Assembly: GCF_001703635.1 (NCBI RefSeq)
Contig: NZ_LQZT01000049.1
Location: forward strand, 96,140-160,139
Direction: 5' to 3'
DNA length: 64,000 nt
DNA from: Parahoeflea olei
Lineage (GTDB): Bacteria > Pseudomonadota > Alphaproteobacteria > Rhizobiales > Rhizobiaceae
The notes under the pieces: generated by a model
Databases searched by the model: none
What the model was told of the DNA's origin: nothing
What the model saw: the letters and a program-made list of their open reading frames with translations, nothing else
Program-made: the position numbers and the translations under genes
Part shown: positions 1 to 8,700 of the stretch, piece after piece
Layout of the letters: each line of letters opens with the position of its first letter
Numbering within the stretch: the stretch's first letter is position 1

Positions 1-47
1 TGTGCGGCATCGAGAGTTCACGGCCCGTGGCCGGGTTGTGGATGCAT

Positions 48-455
48 CTAGGAGGCGAGCAGGCCGATACCCAAACCGATGGCGATGCCCACGACCGGGC
101 CGGCCAGGGTGAGTTGCTTCCTGATCTTTTCGCAGATCAGGCAGCGCTTCGGCTCCTCGTCCTTGTCCTCTTCGAGCGCCTGACCGCCGCCGCCGGGCGC
201 GCCGGCCTGGACGTCGGCCCGTCGGCCGTCGGCTCGCACGCAGGCGAGGACCAGCGAGATGAAGACGACGGCGCCGAAGATGCCGGCGGCGACAAGCGCC
301 AGCGGCAGGGCGGCCGCAACGGCAATGACGTCGCCCGGGCCAGTGACGGCGCCGAGGATCGCGATCGTAACTATTGTGAAAATGAAACTCATGAGCGCCA
401 TGCCGAATGCACTTGCAATGGCGCCGCGAAGGCAGTTGCCCAGAAACTCCGACAT
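48..455 (-). CDS. Small membrane protein of unknown function
   Basis: I do not recognise this 135-residue protein. It has hydrophobic segments at about residues 12-35, 44-70 and 110-132, and a charged cytosolic-looking stretch carrying a C-x-x-C pair (CLIC) before the last segment, so it is probably an inner-membrane protein. An upstream in-frame ATG at 467 overlaps a strong ribosome binding site (GGAGGAAGG) that serves the ATG at 455, so I chose 455. It is transcribed against the GTA genes that start at 728, and its upstream region is markedly more AT-rich than the surroundings. No partner gene is visible, and the gene may have been inserted into the GTA locus. Confidence 0.6.
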   Translation of the reverse strand: MSEFLGNCLRGAIASAFGMALMSFIFTIVTIAILGAVTGPGDVIAVAAALPLALVAAGIFGAVVFISLVLACVRADGRRADVQAGAPGGGGQALEEDKDEEPKRCLICEKIRKQLTLAGPVVGIAIGLGIGLLAS

Positions 456-479
456 GCCTTCCTCCATCTATTTCCGGAA

Positions 480-507
480 ACAGTATTTTGGAATTTGGCT
501 TTGTCAA
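480..507 (-). promoter_or_regulatory. Putative sigma70-type promoter of the small membrane protein gene
   Basis: Read on the minus strand there is TTGACA (507-502), a 16-base spacer and TACTGT (485-480), just upstream of the gene starting at 455. A perfect 10-base palindrome, TTTCCGGAAA (471-480), lies between the -10 box and the start codon and could be an operator. The motifs are visible in the sequence; promoter activity is inferred. Confidence 0.45.
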
Positions 508-727
508 CAGAATTTCCATGCTGTTCCATAGTAGAAAATCTATGTGTATTGAAAATACTGGATGAACATGAAGTCTAATCGGTGTTGAAGACTTGTGTCG
601 CGCGCCGATGGCGGTCGGCCTCGGCATCGTTCAGGCCATGCCGGGTCAAACGGCCCATCCCACGGCGTCGCGCCCCGGTCAGCCGGGGCGGGCGCCTGTC
701 CCAGACACCCCATCCCGGGAGATTGCC

Positions 728-1294
728 ATGACTTTGATCGAGACGGATCCGCCGTTGGCGGAGCCGGTGACGCTTGCCGAATTGAAAGCGCATCTGCGCA
801 TCGATGTGGGCGACGAGGACGAGTTGCTCGAAAGCCTGATCCGCGTCGCCCGCGCGCATCTCGAAGCCGTGACCGGCGTGGCGCTGATGAGCCGCGGTTG
901 CCGGCTGGTGCTCGACGACTGGCCGAAGGCAAACGTGATTCCGCTGATGAGAACGCCGGTGCAAAGCATTGATGCGATTCTGGTTTACGACGCGGAGGGC
1001 GAGCCGCAGACGCTTCCGCTCACCGGCATGCTGCTCGACGCGAGCGCGCGGCCTGCGCGGCTGCTGTTGCGCGAGCGGCCCACGCCCGGCCAGCCGATCA
1101 ACGGCATCGAGATCGAGTTCACCGCGGGCTTTGCCGCGGCCAACGAGATCCCGCCGGAACTCACCCGCGCGGTGCTGCTGCATGCGGCCTATCTCTACGA
1201 ATTCCGCGGCGCGGTGTCGCCGGACATGCAGCCGGCGGCGATCCCCGCGGGCTATGACCGGCTGATTTCGCCCTGGATGAGGCGGGGGCTGTGA
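728..1294 (+). CDS. Gene transfer agent head-tail adaptor (RcGTA g6-like)
   Basis: This 188-residue protein resembles phage gp6-type head-tail connector proteins and the g6 adaptor of the Rhodobacter capsulatus gene transfer agent. In RcGTA such proteins form a ring under the portal that links capsid and tail. The N-terminal helical part (about residues 12-50, with LAELKAHLRID) is typical of the family. I chose the ATG at 728, preceded by GGGAG, over a longer upstream reading with no family similarity. The stop overlaps the start of the next gene. It is the first GTA gene visible; the terminase, portal, protease and capsid genes that normally precede it are not in the window. Confidence 0.82.
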   Translation: MTLIETDPPLAEPVTLAELKAHLRIDVGDEDELLESLIRVARAHLEAVTGVALMSRGCRLVLDDWPKANVIPLMRTPVQSIDAILVYDAEGEPQTLPLTGMLLDASARPARLLLRERPTPGQPINGIEIEFTAGFAAANEIPPELTRAVLLHAAYLYEFRGAVSPDMQPAAIPAGYDRLISPWMRRGL

Positions 1295-1629
1295 TGGGCG
1301 CGCTGTTTTTGGATCCGGGCCGGCTCGATGCGCGGCTGGCGCTGGAAGCGCCGCCGGTTACCGCTGACGGGCAGGGTGGGGTTGAAGGCGGCTGGACCGC
1401 GGTCGCGGTGCTGTGGGGGCGGATCGAGCCGCTCAGCGCGCGTGCCGAGGAGATCGGCGGCGCGGCGGTCGCGGTGATCAGCCACCGCGTGACCATCCGC
1501 CACCGTAGCGGCGTGACCCATGGCATGCGCTTCGTGCACCGGGGCCGGCGGCTCCTGATCCGCGCGCTGAGCGATCCCGACGAAAGCCGCCGCTATCTGA
1601 TCTGCGACTGCGAGGAGGTGATCCCATGA
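1294..1629 (+). CDS. Gene transfer agent head-tail joining protein (g7-like stopper)
   Basis: This 111-residue protein matches the pattern of phage head-tail joining (head-closure) proteins and takes the place of RcGTA g7, the stopper ring between adaptor and tail. The family-typical C-terminal part reads HRGRRLLIRALSDPDE, followed by a short acidic tail. Its ATG overlaps the TGA of the preceding gene, and a GTG one codon upstream is an alternative start. Its own stop overlaps the next start, so the genes are translationally coupled. Confidence 0.8.
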   Translation: MGALFLDPGRLDARLALEAPPVTADGQGGVEGGWTAVAVLWGRIEPLSARAEEIGGAAVAVISHRVTIRHRSGVTHGMRFVHRGRRLLIRALSDPDESRRYLICDCEEVIP

Positions 1630-2024
1630 GCGCCAATTTGCTGCTCAAGGCGGTGGTCGCGCGCCTTGCTGCGGATGCGGAGCTGACCGCGATCACCGGA
1701 CCGGGACGGATCTTCGACCGGCCCGTGACCCGCGCCGAGCCGCCTTACCTGGTTCTGGGCGAGATGACATCGAGCGATTTCGGAACCGGTGATGGCGCCA
1801 TGAGCGAGCACCGCTTCGAGATCGATGCCTGGTGCGGGCAGAACGGCCGCAGGCAGGCGGCGGAGCTGGCCGAGGCGGTGCGCGCGGCGCTGCATGACGC
1901 TGACATCGCGCTCGAGGGCGCGGTGCTCGTCACTCTCAGACACGAACGCACGCTCACGCGGCGGGTGCCGAAGAGCGGCTTTCACGTCGCGCGGGTCCGG
2001 TTCCGCGCGGTGACGGAACCGTAA
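1626..2024 (+). CDS. Gene transfer agent tail terminator, DUF3168 family (g8-like)
   Basis: This 132-residue protein fits the DUF3168 family, which includes tail-completion/terminator proteins of siphophages and RcGTA g8. The family caps the tail tube and joins it to the head-closure ring. The segment near residues 34-60 (EPPYLVLGEM, then HRFEIDAWC) is characteristic. The start overlaps the upstream stop by four bases. The order adaptor, stopper, terminator, tail tube matches RcGTA, which supports the assignment more strongly than the sequence alone. Confidence 0.8.
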   Translation: MSANLLLKAVVARLAADAELTAITGPGRIFDRPVTRAEPPYLVLGEMTSSDFGTGDGAMSEHRFEIDAWCGQNGRRQAAELAEAVRAALHDADIALEGAVLVTLRHERTLTRRVPKSGFHVARVRFRAVTEP

Positions 2025-2068
2025 GCGCATCCGGTTTTGCATTTCCATCGAGAGGAAAGGACACCTCC

Positions 2069-2476
2069 ATGACGGCCCAGAAAGGCAAGGACCTGCTCGT
2101 CAAGATCGACGACGGCGGGAATTTCGTGACGATCGCCGGCCTGCGCGCGCGCCGGCTCGCCTTCAATGCGGAAGCGGTCGACATCACCGACGCGGAATCG
2201 GCGGGGCGCTGGCGCGAACTCTTGGCGGGCGCGGGCATGCAGCGCGCCTCGCTCTCGGGCGGCGGGCTGTTCAAGGACCAGGCGAGCGATGCGCTGACGC
2301 GCGCGGTGTTCTTCGCCGGCGAGATCCGCGCCTGGCAGGTGGCGATCCCCGATTTCGGCACCGTGACCGGCCCGTTCCAGATCACCGCGCTCGAATATGC
2401 CGGCCGGCACGACGGCGAAATGACCTTCGAGATCGCGCTGGAATCGGCCGGCGCGCTCAGCTTTGCGGCGCTGTGA
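2069..2476 (+). CDS. Gene transfer agent major tail (tube) protein (g9-like)
   Basis: This 135-residue protein is of the phage major tail tube type (TP901-1-like) and corresponds to RcGTA g9, whose hexamers stack into the tail tube. It begins with a short lead (MTAQKGKDLLVKID) and contains the expected run with VDITDAESAGRWRELLAGAG. An AGAGGAAAGG ribosome binding site lies before the ATG, unlike the overlapping starts upstream, which suits a protein needed in many copies. The C-terminal part (TGPFQITALEY) also fits the family. Confidence 0.85.
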   Translation: MTAQKGKDLLVKIDDGGNFVTIAGLRARRLAFNAEAVDITDAESAGRWRELLAGAGMQRASLSGGGLFKDQASDALTRAVFFAGEIRAWQVAIPDFGTVTGPFQITALEYAGRHDGEMTFEIALESAGALSFAAL

Positions 2477-2483
2477 GGCGGGC

Positions 2484-2897
2484 ATGCGCACGCACCCGAA
2501 CCGCCGTCGCGGCGAGATCGCGGCCGTGCTCAACGGCGAACCCCGGCTTTTGTGCCTGACGCTCGGGGCGCTGGCCGAACTCGAAAGCGCCTTCGGCGTC
2601 GGCAACCTGGCGGATCTCGCAAGCCGGTTCGAGGCGGGGCGGCTTTCGGCGGGCGACGTGATCCGGATCCTCGGCGCGGGCCTGCGCGGAGCCGGCAACC
2701 GGATAAGCGACGAGGACGTGGCCTGCCTGTCGGTTGACGGCGGGGCGGCGGGCTTCGCGCGGATCGCCACAGAACTTTTGTGGGTGAGTTTCGCGGGCGC
2801 CGAGCCGCCGGGCAGAAACACACCGGATCCGGATCGGGAGGGCGCCGAGTTGTCTCGGCCGGAAAACCCTTCCGGGCCGCAGGCGGCAGAGAGGTGA
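2484..2897 (+). CDS. Gene transfer agent tail assembly protein (g10-like)
   Basis: This 137-residue protein belongs to the 'gene transfer agent family protein' group (phage tail assembly chaperone-like, RcGTA g10). The recognisable part is residues 1-95: a basic start (MRTHPNRRRGEI), then LTLGALAELESAFG and a region containing LSAGDVIRILGAGLRG. In tailed phages, proteins at this position help assemble the tail around the tape measure. I chose the ATG at 2484 with GAGGCGGGC just upstream, rather than a TTG 21 bases earlier. The C-terminus is low-complexity. The stop overlaps the GTG start of the next gene. Confidence 0.78.
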   Translation: MRTHPNRRRGEIAAVLNGEPRLLCLTLGALAELESAFGVGNLADLASRFEAGRLSAGDVIRILGAGLRGAGNRISDEDVACLSVDGGAAGFARIATELLWVSFAGAEPPGRNTPDPDREGAELSRPENPSGPQAAER

Positions 2898-3127
2898 CGG
2901 AGACGGAGCGGACGTTTTTCCCCTGGGCGTCCGTGCTCCGCTTCGGCCTCGGCCGCCTGCGGCTGAACCCTGAAAGCTTCTGGCGGCTGACGCTGGTCGA
3001 ACTCGCAGCGCTGCTCGATGCCGGCGCCGCGCCGGCGATGACGACCCGCCAGACGCTCGAAACGCTGATGCGCCGGTTTCCCGACCGGGTGAACCGGGAT
3101 CTTTCAAAGGAGCCCCATGATGGCTGA
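2894..3127 (+). CDS. Gene transfer agent tail assembly chaperone (g10.1-like)
   Basis: This 77-residue protein matches the short rcc01693/phage tail assembly chaperone family found between g10 and the tape measure gene in RcGTA-type clusters. The motif FFPWASVLRFGLGRLRL followed by PESFWRLTLVEL is typical. A GTG start overlapping the upstream stop removes a non-similar N-terminal extension that a more distant ATG would add. It overlaps the tape measure gene by several bases, as chaperone genes of this kind often do. Confidence 0.75.
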   Translation: MTETERTFFPWASVLRFGLGRLRLNPESFWRLTLVELAALLDAGAAPAMTTRQTLETLMRRFPDRVNRDLSKEPHDG

Positions 3128-3704
3128 CGAGCCCAATCTCAATGTGAGCGTCGAGCTCGACCTGAACGGCGCCGACCGCGCGCTCGACGAATTGCGCGAC
3201 AAGGCCGATGCCTTCGGCGGCGCGCTCTCAGGCGCGCTCAAGGCCGCGACCGTGGACGGCCGCTCGCTCGACGACGTGCTGCGCACTCTCGGCACCCGCA
3301 TGGTCGGCATCGCGCTCGACGCCGGAACGCGACCGCTCGACCGGCTGATCAGCGGCTCGATCGCGGGGCTGACGGGAAGTCTCGCGCGGGCCTTGCCGTT
3401 CCGGCAGGGCGGCGTGCCGGGGAGGGTGACGCCCTTTGCCGGCGGTGGCGTGGTCGGCGATCCCTCCTATTTCGCGATGCCGGGCGGCGAGTTCGGGCTG
3501 ATGGGGGAGGCAGGTCCCGAGGCGATCCTGCCCCTGAGCCGCGGACCCGACGGCCGGCTCGGGGTGGCGACCGGCGGGGCCGCGCAGAGCCTGCAGGTGA
3601 CCTTCAACGTGACGACGCCGGATGCGGCCAGTTTTTCGCGCTCCGAGGCGCAGGTGACGGCGATGCTCGCCCGCGCGGTCGGCCGCGGCCGGCGCGGGCT
3701 GTGA
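3117..3704 (+). CDS. Gene transfer agent tail tape measure protein (g11-like)
   Basis: This 195-residue protein occupies the RcGTA g11 position and looks like a short phage tape measure. A helical N-terminal part (about residues 8-80) is followed by a glycine-rich hydrophobic segment (about 90-125) with GGVPGRVTPFAGGGVVG, then MPGGEFGLMGEAGPEAILPL, a signature seen at the C-terminal end of many tape measure proteins. Tape measure length sets tail length, so such a short protein fits the short tail of a GTA. It starts inside the upstream coding sequence and is followed by the distal tail gene. Confidence 0.8.
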   Translation: MMADEPNLNVSVELDLNGADRALDELRDKADAFGGALSGALKAATVDGRSLDDVLRTLGTRMVGIALDAGTRPLDRLISGSIAGLTGSLARALPFRQGGVPGRVTPFAGGGVVGDPSYFAMPGGEFGLMGEAGPEAILPLSRGPDGRLGVATGGAAQSLQVTFNVTTPDAASFSRSEAQVTAMLARAVGRGRRGL

Positions 3705-3717
3705 GAGGGGCAGGACC

Positions 3718-4359
3718 ATGACCCACGGCTTTCACGAGGTGCGGTTTCCGCTGCGGCTCTCGCTCGGCGCGAGCGGCGGGCCGGGACGGCGCACCGACAT
3801 TGTCGCGCTATCGAATGGCGGGGAGACCCGCAACGCCCGCTGGGCCGATGCGCGGCGGCGCTATGACGCCGGCACCGGTCTGCGCGGGCTTTCCGACCTG
3901 TATGAGCTGACCGCGTTTTTCGAGGCGCGGCGGGGTCAGCTCTACGGTTTCCGGTTTCGCGATCCGGTGGATCATGCCTCCGCGGGGCCGGGCGCGGCGA
4001 TCGATGCCCTGGACCAGCCGCTTGGAACAGGCGACGGGCTGCGCAGGGAGTTCGAACTGATCAAGACCTATGCGGACCAGGGCGGGGCGACCGTGCGGCG
4101 GATCGCAAAGCCGGTCGAGGGCAGCGTGCGGGTCGCGGTCGGCGGCGTGGTGCTCGATCCGGGCGACTACACGGTCGATCCGGCAACCGGTGTGGTGACG
4201 ATCGCCTCGGGGTCGGTGCCCGCCGCGGGCGCGCTGGTGAGCGCCGGCTACGAATTCGACATCCCGGTGCGGTTCGACACCGACCGCATCGAAATCAGCC
4301 TGGCCGCCTTCAAGGCCGGCTCCGTGCCCTCCGTTCCGCTGATCGAGATCAAGCCATGA
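3718..4359 (+). CDS. Gene transfer agent distal tail protein, DUF2460 (g12-like)
   Basis: This 213-residue protein belongs to the DUF2460/TIGR02217 family, the distal tail protein (RcGTA g12) that closes the tail tube at the baseplate. Near the N-terminus it has the family pattern FHEVRFPLRLSLGASGGPG. Near residues 64-85 it has ELTAFFEARRGQLYGFRFRD, which is nearly invariant in the family. The C-terminal half is a beta-rich domain. GAGAGGGG precedes the ATG, and the stop overlaps the next start. Confidence 0.88.
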   Translation: MTHGFHEVRFPLRLSLGASGGPGRRTDIVALSNGGETRNARWADARRRYDAGTGLRGLSDLYELTAFFEARRGQLYGFRFRDPVDHASAGPGAAIDALDQPLGTGDGLRREFELIKTYADQGGATVRRIAKPVEGSVRVAVGGVVLDPGDYTVDPATGVVTIASGSVPAAGALVSAGYEFDIPVRFDTDRIEISLAAFKAGSVPSVPLIEIKP

Positions 4360-5246
4360 GACAATTTCCCGACGGCCTGACGGCCCATCTGGACCAGACC
4401 GCGACGACCGTCTGCCACGCCTGGCGGCTCACGCGCACCGATGGCGTGGTGATGGGCTTCACCGAGCACGACCGCGATCTCGAATTCGCCGGCACGCTGT
4501 TTTCCGCCGCCACCGGGTTTCGCGCGAGCGAGGTGCAATCGGGCCTCGGGCTCGAGGCCGATGCGGCGGATGTGGCGGGCGCGTTTTCCGATGCGGCGAT
4601 CAGCGCCGACGACCTGGCGCTCGGCCGCTATGACGGCGCGCGGGTGGAGGCGTTCCTGGTCAACTGGCAAAACCCGAACGATCATGCGCGACTGTGGATC
4701 CGGGAACTGGGCGAGGTGCGGATGGCAGGCCCGGCCTTCGCGGTGGAGCTGCGCAGCCTTGCCGCCCGGCTCGACCGGCCGCAGGGCCGGCTTTACGGGC
4801 GGCGCTGCGACGCGGGTCTCGGCGATGCCCGCTGCGGCAAGAATATTGCCGCGCCGCCGTTCAGACTCGAAGGCGCGCTCGCGGCGGTGAGCGGCGACAC
4901 GGCGCTGACGGTGAGCGGTCTCGGCGACCGGCCGTCGGGCTGGTTCAGCAATGGCCGCCTGCGCTTTCTCACGGGACTGCTGTCGGGGCTGACGGTCGAC
5001 ATCTCCGCGCACCGGAGCGAGGCCGGCGTGGCCCGGCTCGAGCTGTGGACGCCGCTGGCGCGGCTGCCGTCGGCCGGTGACGCGGTGGCGGTGACCGCCG
5101 GCTGCGACAAGGGCTTCGAGACCTGTCGAACGCGATTCCACAACAGTTTGAACTTTCAGGGCTTTCCTTATCTGCCGGGCAGCGATTTCGCCTATGGCTA
5201 TGCGGATGCCGACACCGTCCATGACGGCCGGCCGGTGGTGCCGTGA
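4356..5246 (+). CDS. Gene transfer agent baseplate hub protein, DUF2163 (g13-like)
   Basis: This 296-residue protein carries an N-terminal DUF2163 region (residues 1-160, with ATTVCHAWRLTRTDGVVMGF and FTEHDRDLEF) and a C-terminal phage BR0599-type domain containing GCDKGFETCRTRFHN. It corresponds to RcGTA g13, the hub protein connecting the tail tube to the baseplate. Cysteines at about 149, 156, 249 and 255 lie in the conserved C-terminal region; homologous hub proteins can bind an iron-sulfur cluster there, which is inference for this one. It overlaps genes on both sides by four bases. Confidence 0.87.
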   Translation: MRQFPDGLTAHLDQTATTVCHAWRLTRTDGVVMGFTEHDRDLEFAGTLFSAATGFRASEVQSGLGLEADAADVAGAFSDAAISADDLALGRYDGARVEAFLVNWQNPNDHARLWIRELGEVRMAGPAFAVELRSLAARLDRPQGRLYGRRCDAGLGDARCGKNIAAPPFRLEGALAAVSGDTALTVSGLGDRPSGWFSNGRLRFLTGLLSGLTVDISAHRSEAGVARLELWTPLARLPSAGDAVAVTAGCDKGFETCRTRFHNSLNFQGFPYLPGSDFAYGYADADTVHDGRPVVP

Positions 5247-5737
5247 GCGGGGATGGCGAGGACGACCGGCAAGGCGCGCGGGTGGTGGCCGCGGCCCGGG
5301 CCTGGATCGGCACGCCCTACCGCCACCAGGGCGGGCGCAAGGGCGTGGGCTGCGATTGCCTCGGGCTCGTGCGCGGGGTCTGGGTCGAGATCATGGGCCG
5401 GGAGGCCGAGAGCCCCGGCACTTACGCCCCGGACTGGGCCGAGCGCGCGGGCACCGACCGGCTGATCGAGGCGGCGCGGCGCCATTGCGGCGCGGCGGTC
5501 CCGATTGGCGAGGCGCGTCCGGGCGACATCCTGCTGTTTCGCTGGCGCGAGGGCATGGCCGCCAAACATGCCGGCATCCTCACCGGGCCCGACCGCTTCA
5601 TCCATGCCTACGAGGCGGCGGGCGTGATCGAGAGCCCGCTGGTGCCCGCCTGGCGACGGCGGATCGCAGCGGTGCACCGGTTTCCGTGTCCGCCGGCGGG
5701 CGGGCAGATATCCACGGGTTTTGAAAGCGAGGCCTGA
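5243..5737 (+). CDS. Gene transfer agent NlpC/P60-family peptidase (g14-like)
   Basis: This 164-residue protein is an NlpC/P60-family cell-wall peptidase (RcGTA g14), carried at the tail tip to open peptidoglycan of the recipient cell. The catalytic cysteine is most likely Cys39 in the GCDCLGL motif, with His109 in AKHAGIL as second catalytic residue. WIGTPYRHQG before the cysteine is the usual substrate-groove start. Translation begins at a GTG overlapping the upstream TGA. The next gene starts three bases after this one ends, a compact tail-tip operon. Confidence 0.88.
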   Translation: MSGDGEDDRQGARVVAAARAWIGTPYRHQGGRKGVGCDCLGLVRGVWVEIMGREAESPGTYAPDWAERAGTDRLIEAARRHCGAAVPIGEARPGDILLFRWREGMAAKHAGILTGPDRFIHAYEAAGVIESPLVPAWRRRIAAVHRFPCPPAGGQISTGFESEA

Positions 5738-5739
5738 GC

Positions 5740-8700
5740 ATGGCGACAATCCTCTTGCAGGTGGCGGGCGCGGCCCTTGGCGGCGTGTTCGGCCCGGTCG
5801 GCACCGCGATCGGCTCGGCGATCGGGGCGACGGTCGGCAGCATGCTCGACACGAGCCTTCTCAACTCCACCCGCACGATCCGCGGCCGCGGGTTGAGCGG
5901 GGCGCGGATTCCCTCCGCCGACGAAGGCTCGCCGATCCTCAAGGTGCATGGCACCATGCGGGTCGCCGGGGCGCTGATCTGGGCCACGCGGTTTGTCGAG
6001 ACGATGACGCGCGAGCGCCAGGGCGGCAAGGGTGGCGGCGCCCGGGTCGAAAACTATCACTATCACGCCAATTTCGCGCTCGGCCTGTGCGAGGGGCCGA
6101 TCGCCTCGATCCGCCGGGTCTGGGCCGACGGGCGCGAACTCGACCTCGACACGCTCGAGATGCGAATCTATCGCGGCACCGCCACCCAGCTGCCGGACCC
6201 CCTGATCGAGGCCAAGCAGGGGGCGGGCCGTGCGCCGGCCTGGCGGGGGCTTGCCTATGTGGTGTTCGAGAACCTGCCGCTCGACACCTTCGGCAACCGC
6301 ATTCCGACACTGCAGTTCGAGGTGGTGCGACCGGTCGGCCGGCTCGAGAGCGATATCACCGCCGTGGCACTGATTCCCGGCGCGACCGAGCATGGTTATG
6401 CGACCACCCAGGTTCGCGAGACGCTCGGCCCCGGCAAGGTGCGCGTGATCAACCGCAACATGCGCCAGGCGGCGACCGACTGGACCGGCTCGATCGACGA
6501 ATTGCAGGCGCTGTGCCCGAACCTGACCTCGGTGGCGTTGGTCTGCTCCTGGTTCGGCGACGACCTGCGCGCCGGTCATTGCCGGTTCCGGCCCGGGGTC
6601 GAGGTGGCCGCGCGGGCGGGCGAGACGCGGCCCTGGACCGTAGGCGGCTACGGGCGCGCCACGGCGCACTTGATAAGCCGCCATGACGGCGGGCCGGCCT
6701 ATGGCGGGACGCCCGACGACCGGGCGGTGATCGAGGCGATCACGGACCTGAAGGCGCGCGGGCTCAAGGTGGTGCTCTATCCCTTCGTGCTGATGGATGT
6801 GCCGCAGGGCAATGGCTTGCCCGATCCCGGCGGCGGCGCAGAACAGCCGGCCTATCCCTGGCGCGGGCGGATCACCGCGCATCCGGCGCCGGGCCGGCCC
6901 GGCTCGCCCGACGGCACGGGGGCAATGCGGGCCACGGTCGGGAGCCTGTGCGGGTCCACCGGCGTGGCCGATATTCTCGTGAACGGCGCGAGCGTGAGCT
7001 GGGCCGGAGGCGACGATGGTTATCGCCGCTTTGTCCTGCATCACGCGGGTCTGGCGCGCGCCGCCGGCGGGGTCGACGGCTTCCTGATCGGCTCGGAAAT
7101 GATCGGGCTCACGCGGCTCCGGGACGAGACCGGCGCGTTTCCCTTTGTCGAGCAGTTGATGACGCTCGCCGCCGACGTCAAGGCGATGCTGGGGCCGGCC
7201 ACCACCGTGACCTATGCCGCCGACTGGAGCGAATACGCGTCCTATCGCCCCGACGACGGCTCGGGCGATGTGTATTTCAACCTCGATCCGCTCTGGGCGC
7301 ATCCGGCGATCGGCGCGGTCGGCATCGACAATTACATGCCGCTGAGCGACTGGCGCGACGAGGATCTGGCTGCGGGCAATCCCGACGGTGCGGCGTTTGC
7401 CAATGATGCGGGCGCGCTCGGGCGGGCGATTGCCGGCGGGGAGGGGCATGACTGGTACTATGCCGACAGGGCCGGCCGCGACGCCCGCACCCGGCTGCCG
7501 ATCAGCGACGGGCTTGCGGGCAAGCACTGGGTCTACCGGATCAAGGATCTGCGCGGCTGGTGGCAGAACCCGCATTTCGACCGGACCGGCGGCACCGAGG
7601 CGCCGGCGCCGAGCCCGTGGGTGCCGGGATCGAAGCCGATCTGGTTCACGGAACTCGGCTGTCCCGCGGTCGACAAGGGCGCCAACCAGCCCAACCTGTT
7701 TCCCGACCCGAAATCCGCTGAAGGCGCGCTGCCCTGGTATTCGAGCGGCGCGCGCGACGATCTTGCCCAGCGGGCTTTCCTGGAGGCGCATTTTGCGCAT
7801 TGGACGGGGCCGGCCAATGCCGACGGCATGGTGGCCCCCGACCGGATCTATCTCTGGACCTGGGACGCGCGGCCCTATCCGGCCTTTCCGCTGAGTTCAA
7901 ATCTCTGGTCGGATGGCGACAACTGGCGCACCGGGCACTGGCTCAACGGCCGGCTCGGCACGGTGGCGCTGGCGGACCTGATCGCAGTCGTGCTCAAGCA
8001 GGCGGGCCTGACGGATTTCGACGTCTCGCGCGTCGACGGCCTCGTCACCGGTCATGTGGTCTCGAACCCGGCCTCGCCGCGCGCGGTGCTGGAGCCGTTG
8101 CTGGAGGCCTTTGCGATCGATGTGCGCGAGGGGGCGGACGGGCTCGAATTCGTCTCTCGGCTCAAATGCGGCGCGGCGCCGATGATGCTCGATGCGGTCG
8201 CCGAGCCGGGCGAAGGCGCCTCGATCACCGAAATCCGCGGCGAAGCGGGCGAATACGCCAACGAGGTGGTGGTGATGTCTGCCGATCCGCTCACTGACTT
8301 CGCGCCGGCCGCGGCCCGCTCGCGCCGGATCGAGGGGGAGGCGGTGCGGCAGCAGGATCTGCCGCTGAGCCTGGCGCTCGATCCGGGACTTGCACGCGCG
8401 ACCGCCGACCAGTGGCTGCACGATCACCGGCTGCAGCGGCTGAGGCTGCGATTCGAACTGCCGCCGCAGGCCGCGCGGGCGCAGTCGGGCGATATCATCC
8501 GTTTCGGCATCGGCGGTGCGCCGCGGGGCCGCTATCGCATCATCCGCATCGAAGACGGCGACACCCGCCGCATCGAGGCGGTGGCGCATGCCGGCGCTGT
8601 GGCAGGGGAGGCGGCGGAAGCGCTTCCGCGTCGGGCGGAGACGGACGCCAGCGCCTATTTCGCCCCGGAGATCGTCCTTCTCGACCTGCCGGCCATCACC

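Noticed and set aside
27..578. Plus-strand open frame of 183 codons
   Set aside because: It is antisense to the membrane protein gene at 48-455, has low-complexity charged sequence, and shows no membrane or domain pattern.
2463..2483. Earlier TTG start for the g10-like gene
   Set aside because: The ATG at 2484 has a good ribosome binding site; the TTG would lie inside the end of the tail tube gene and adds nothing conserved.
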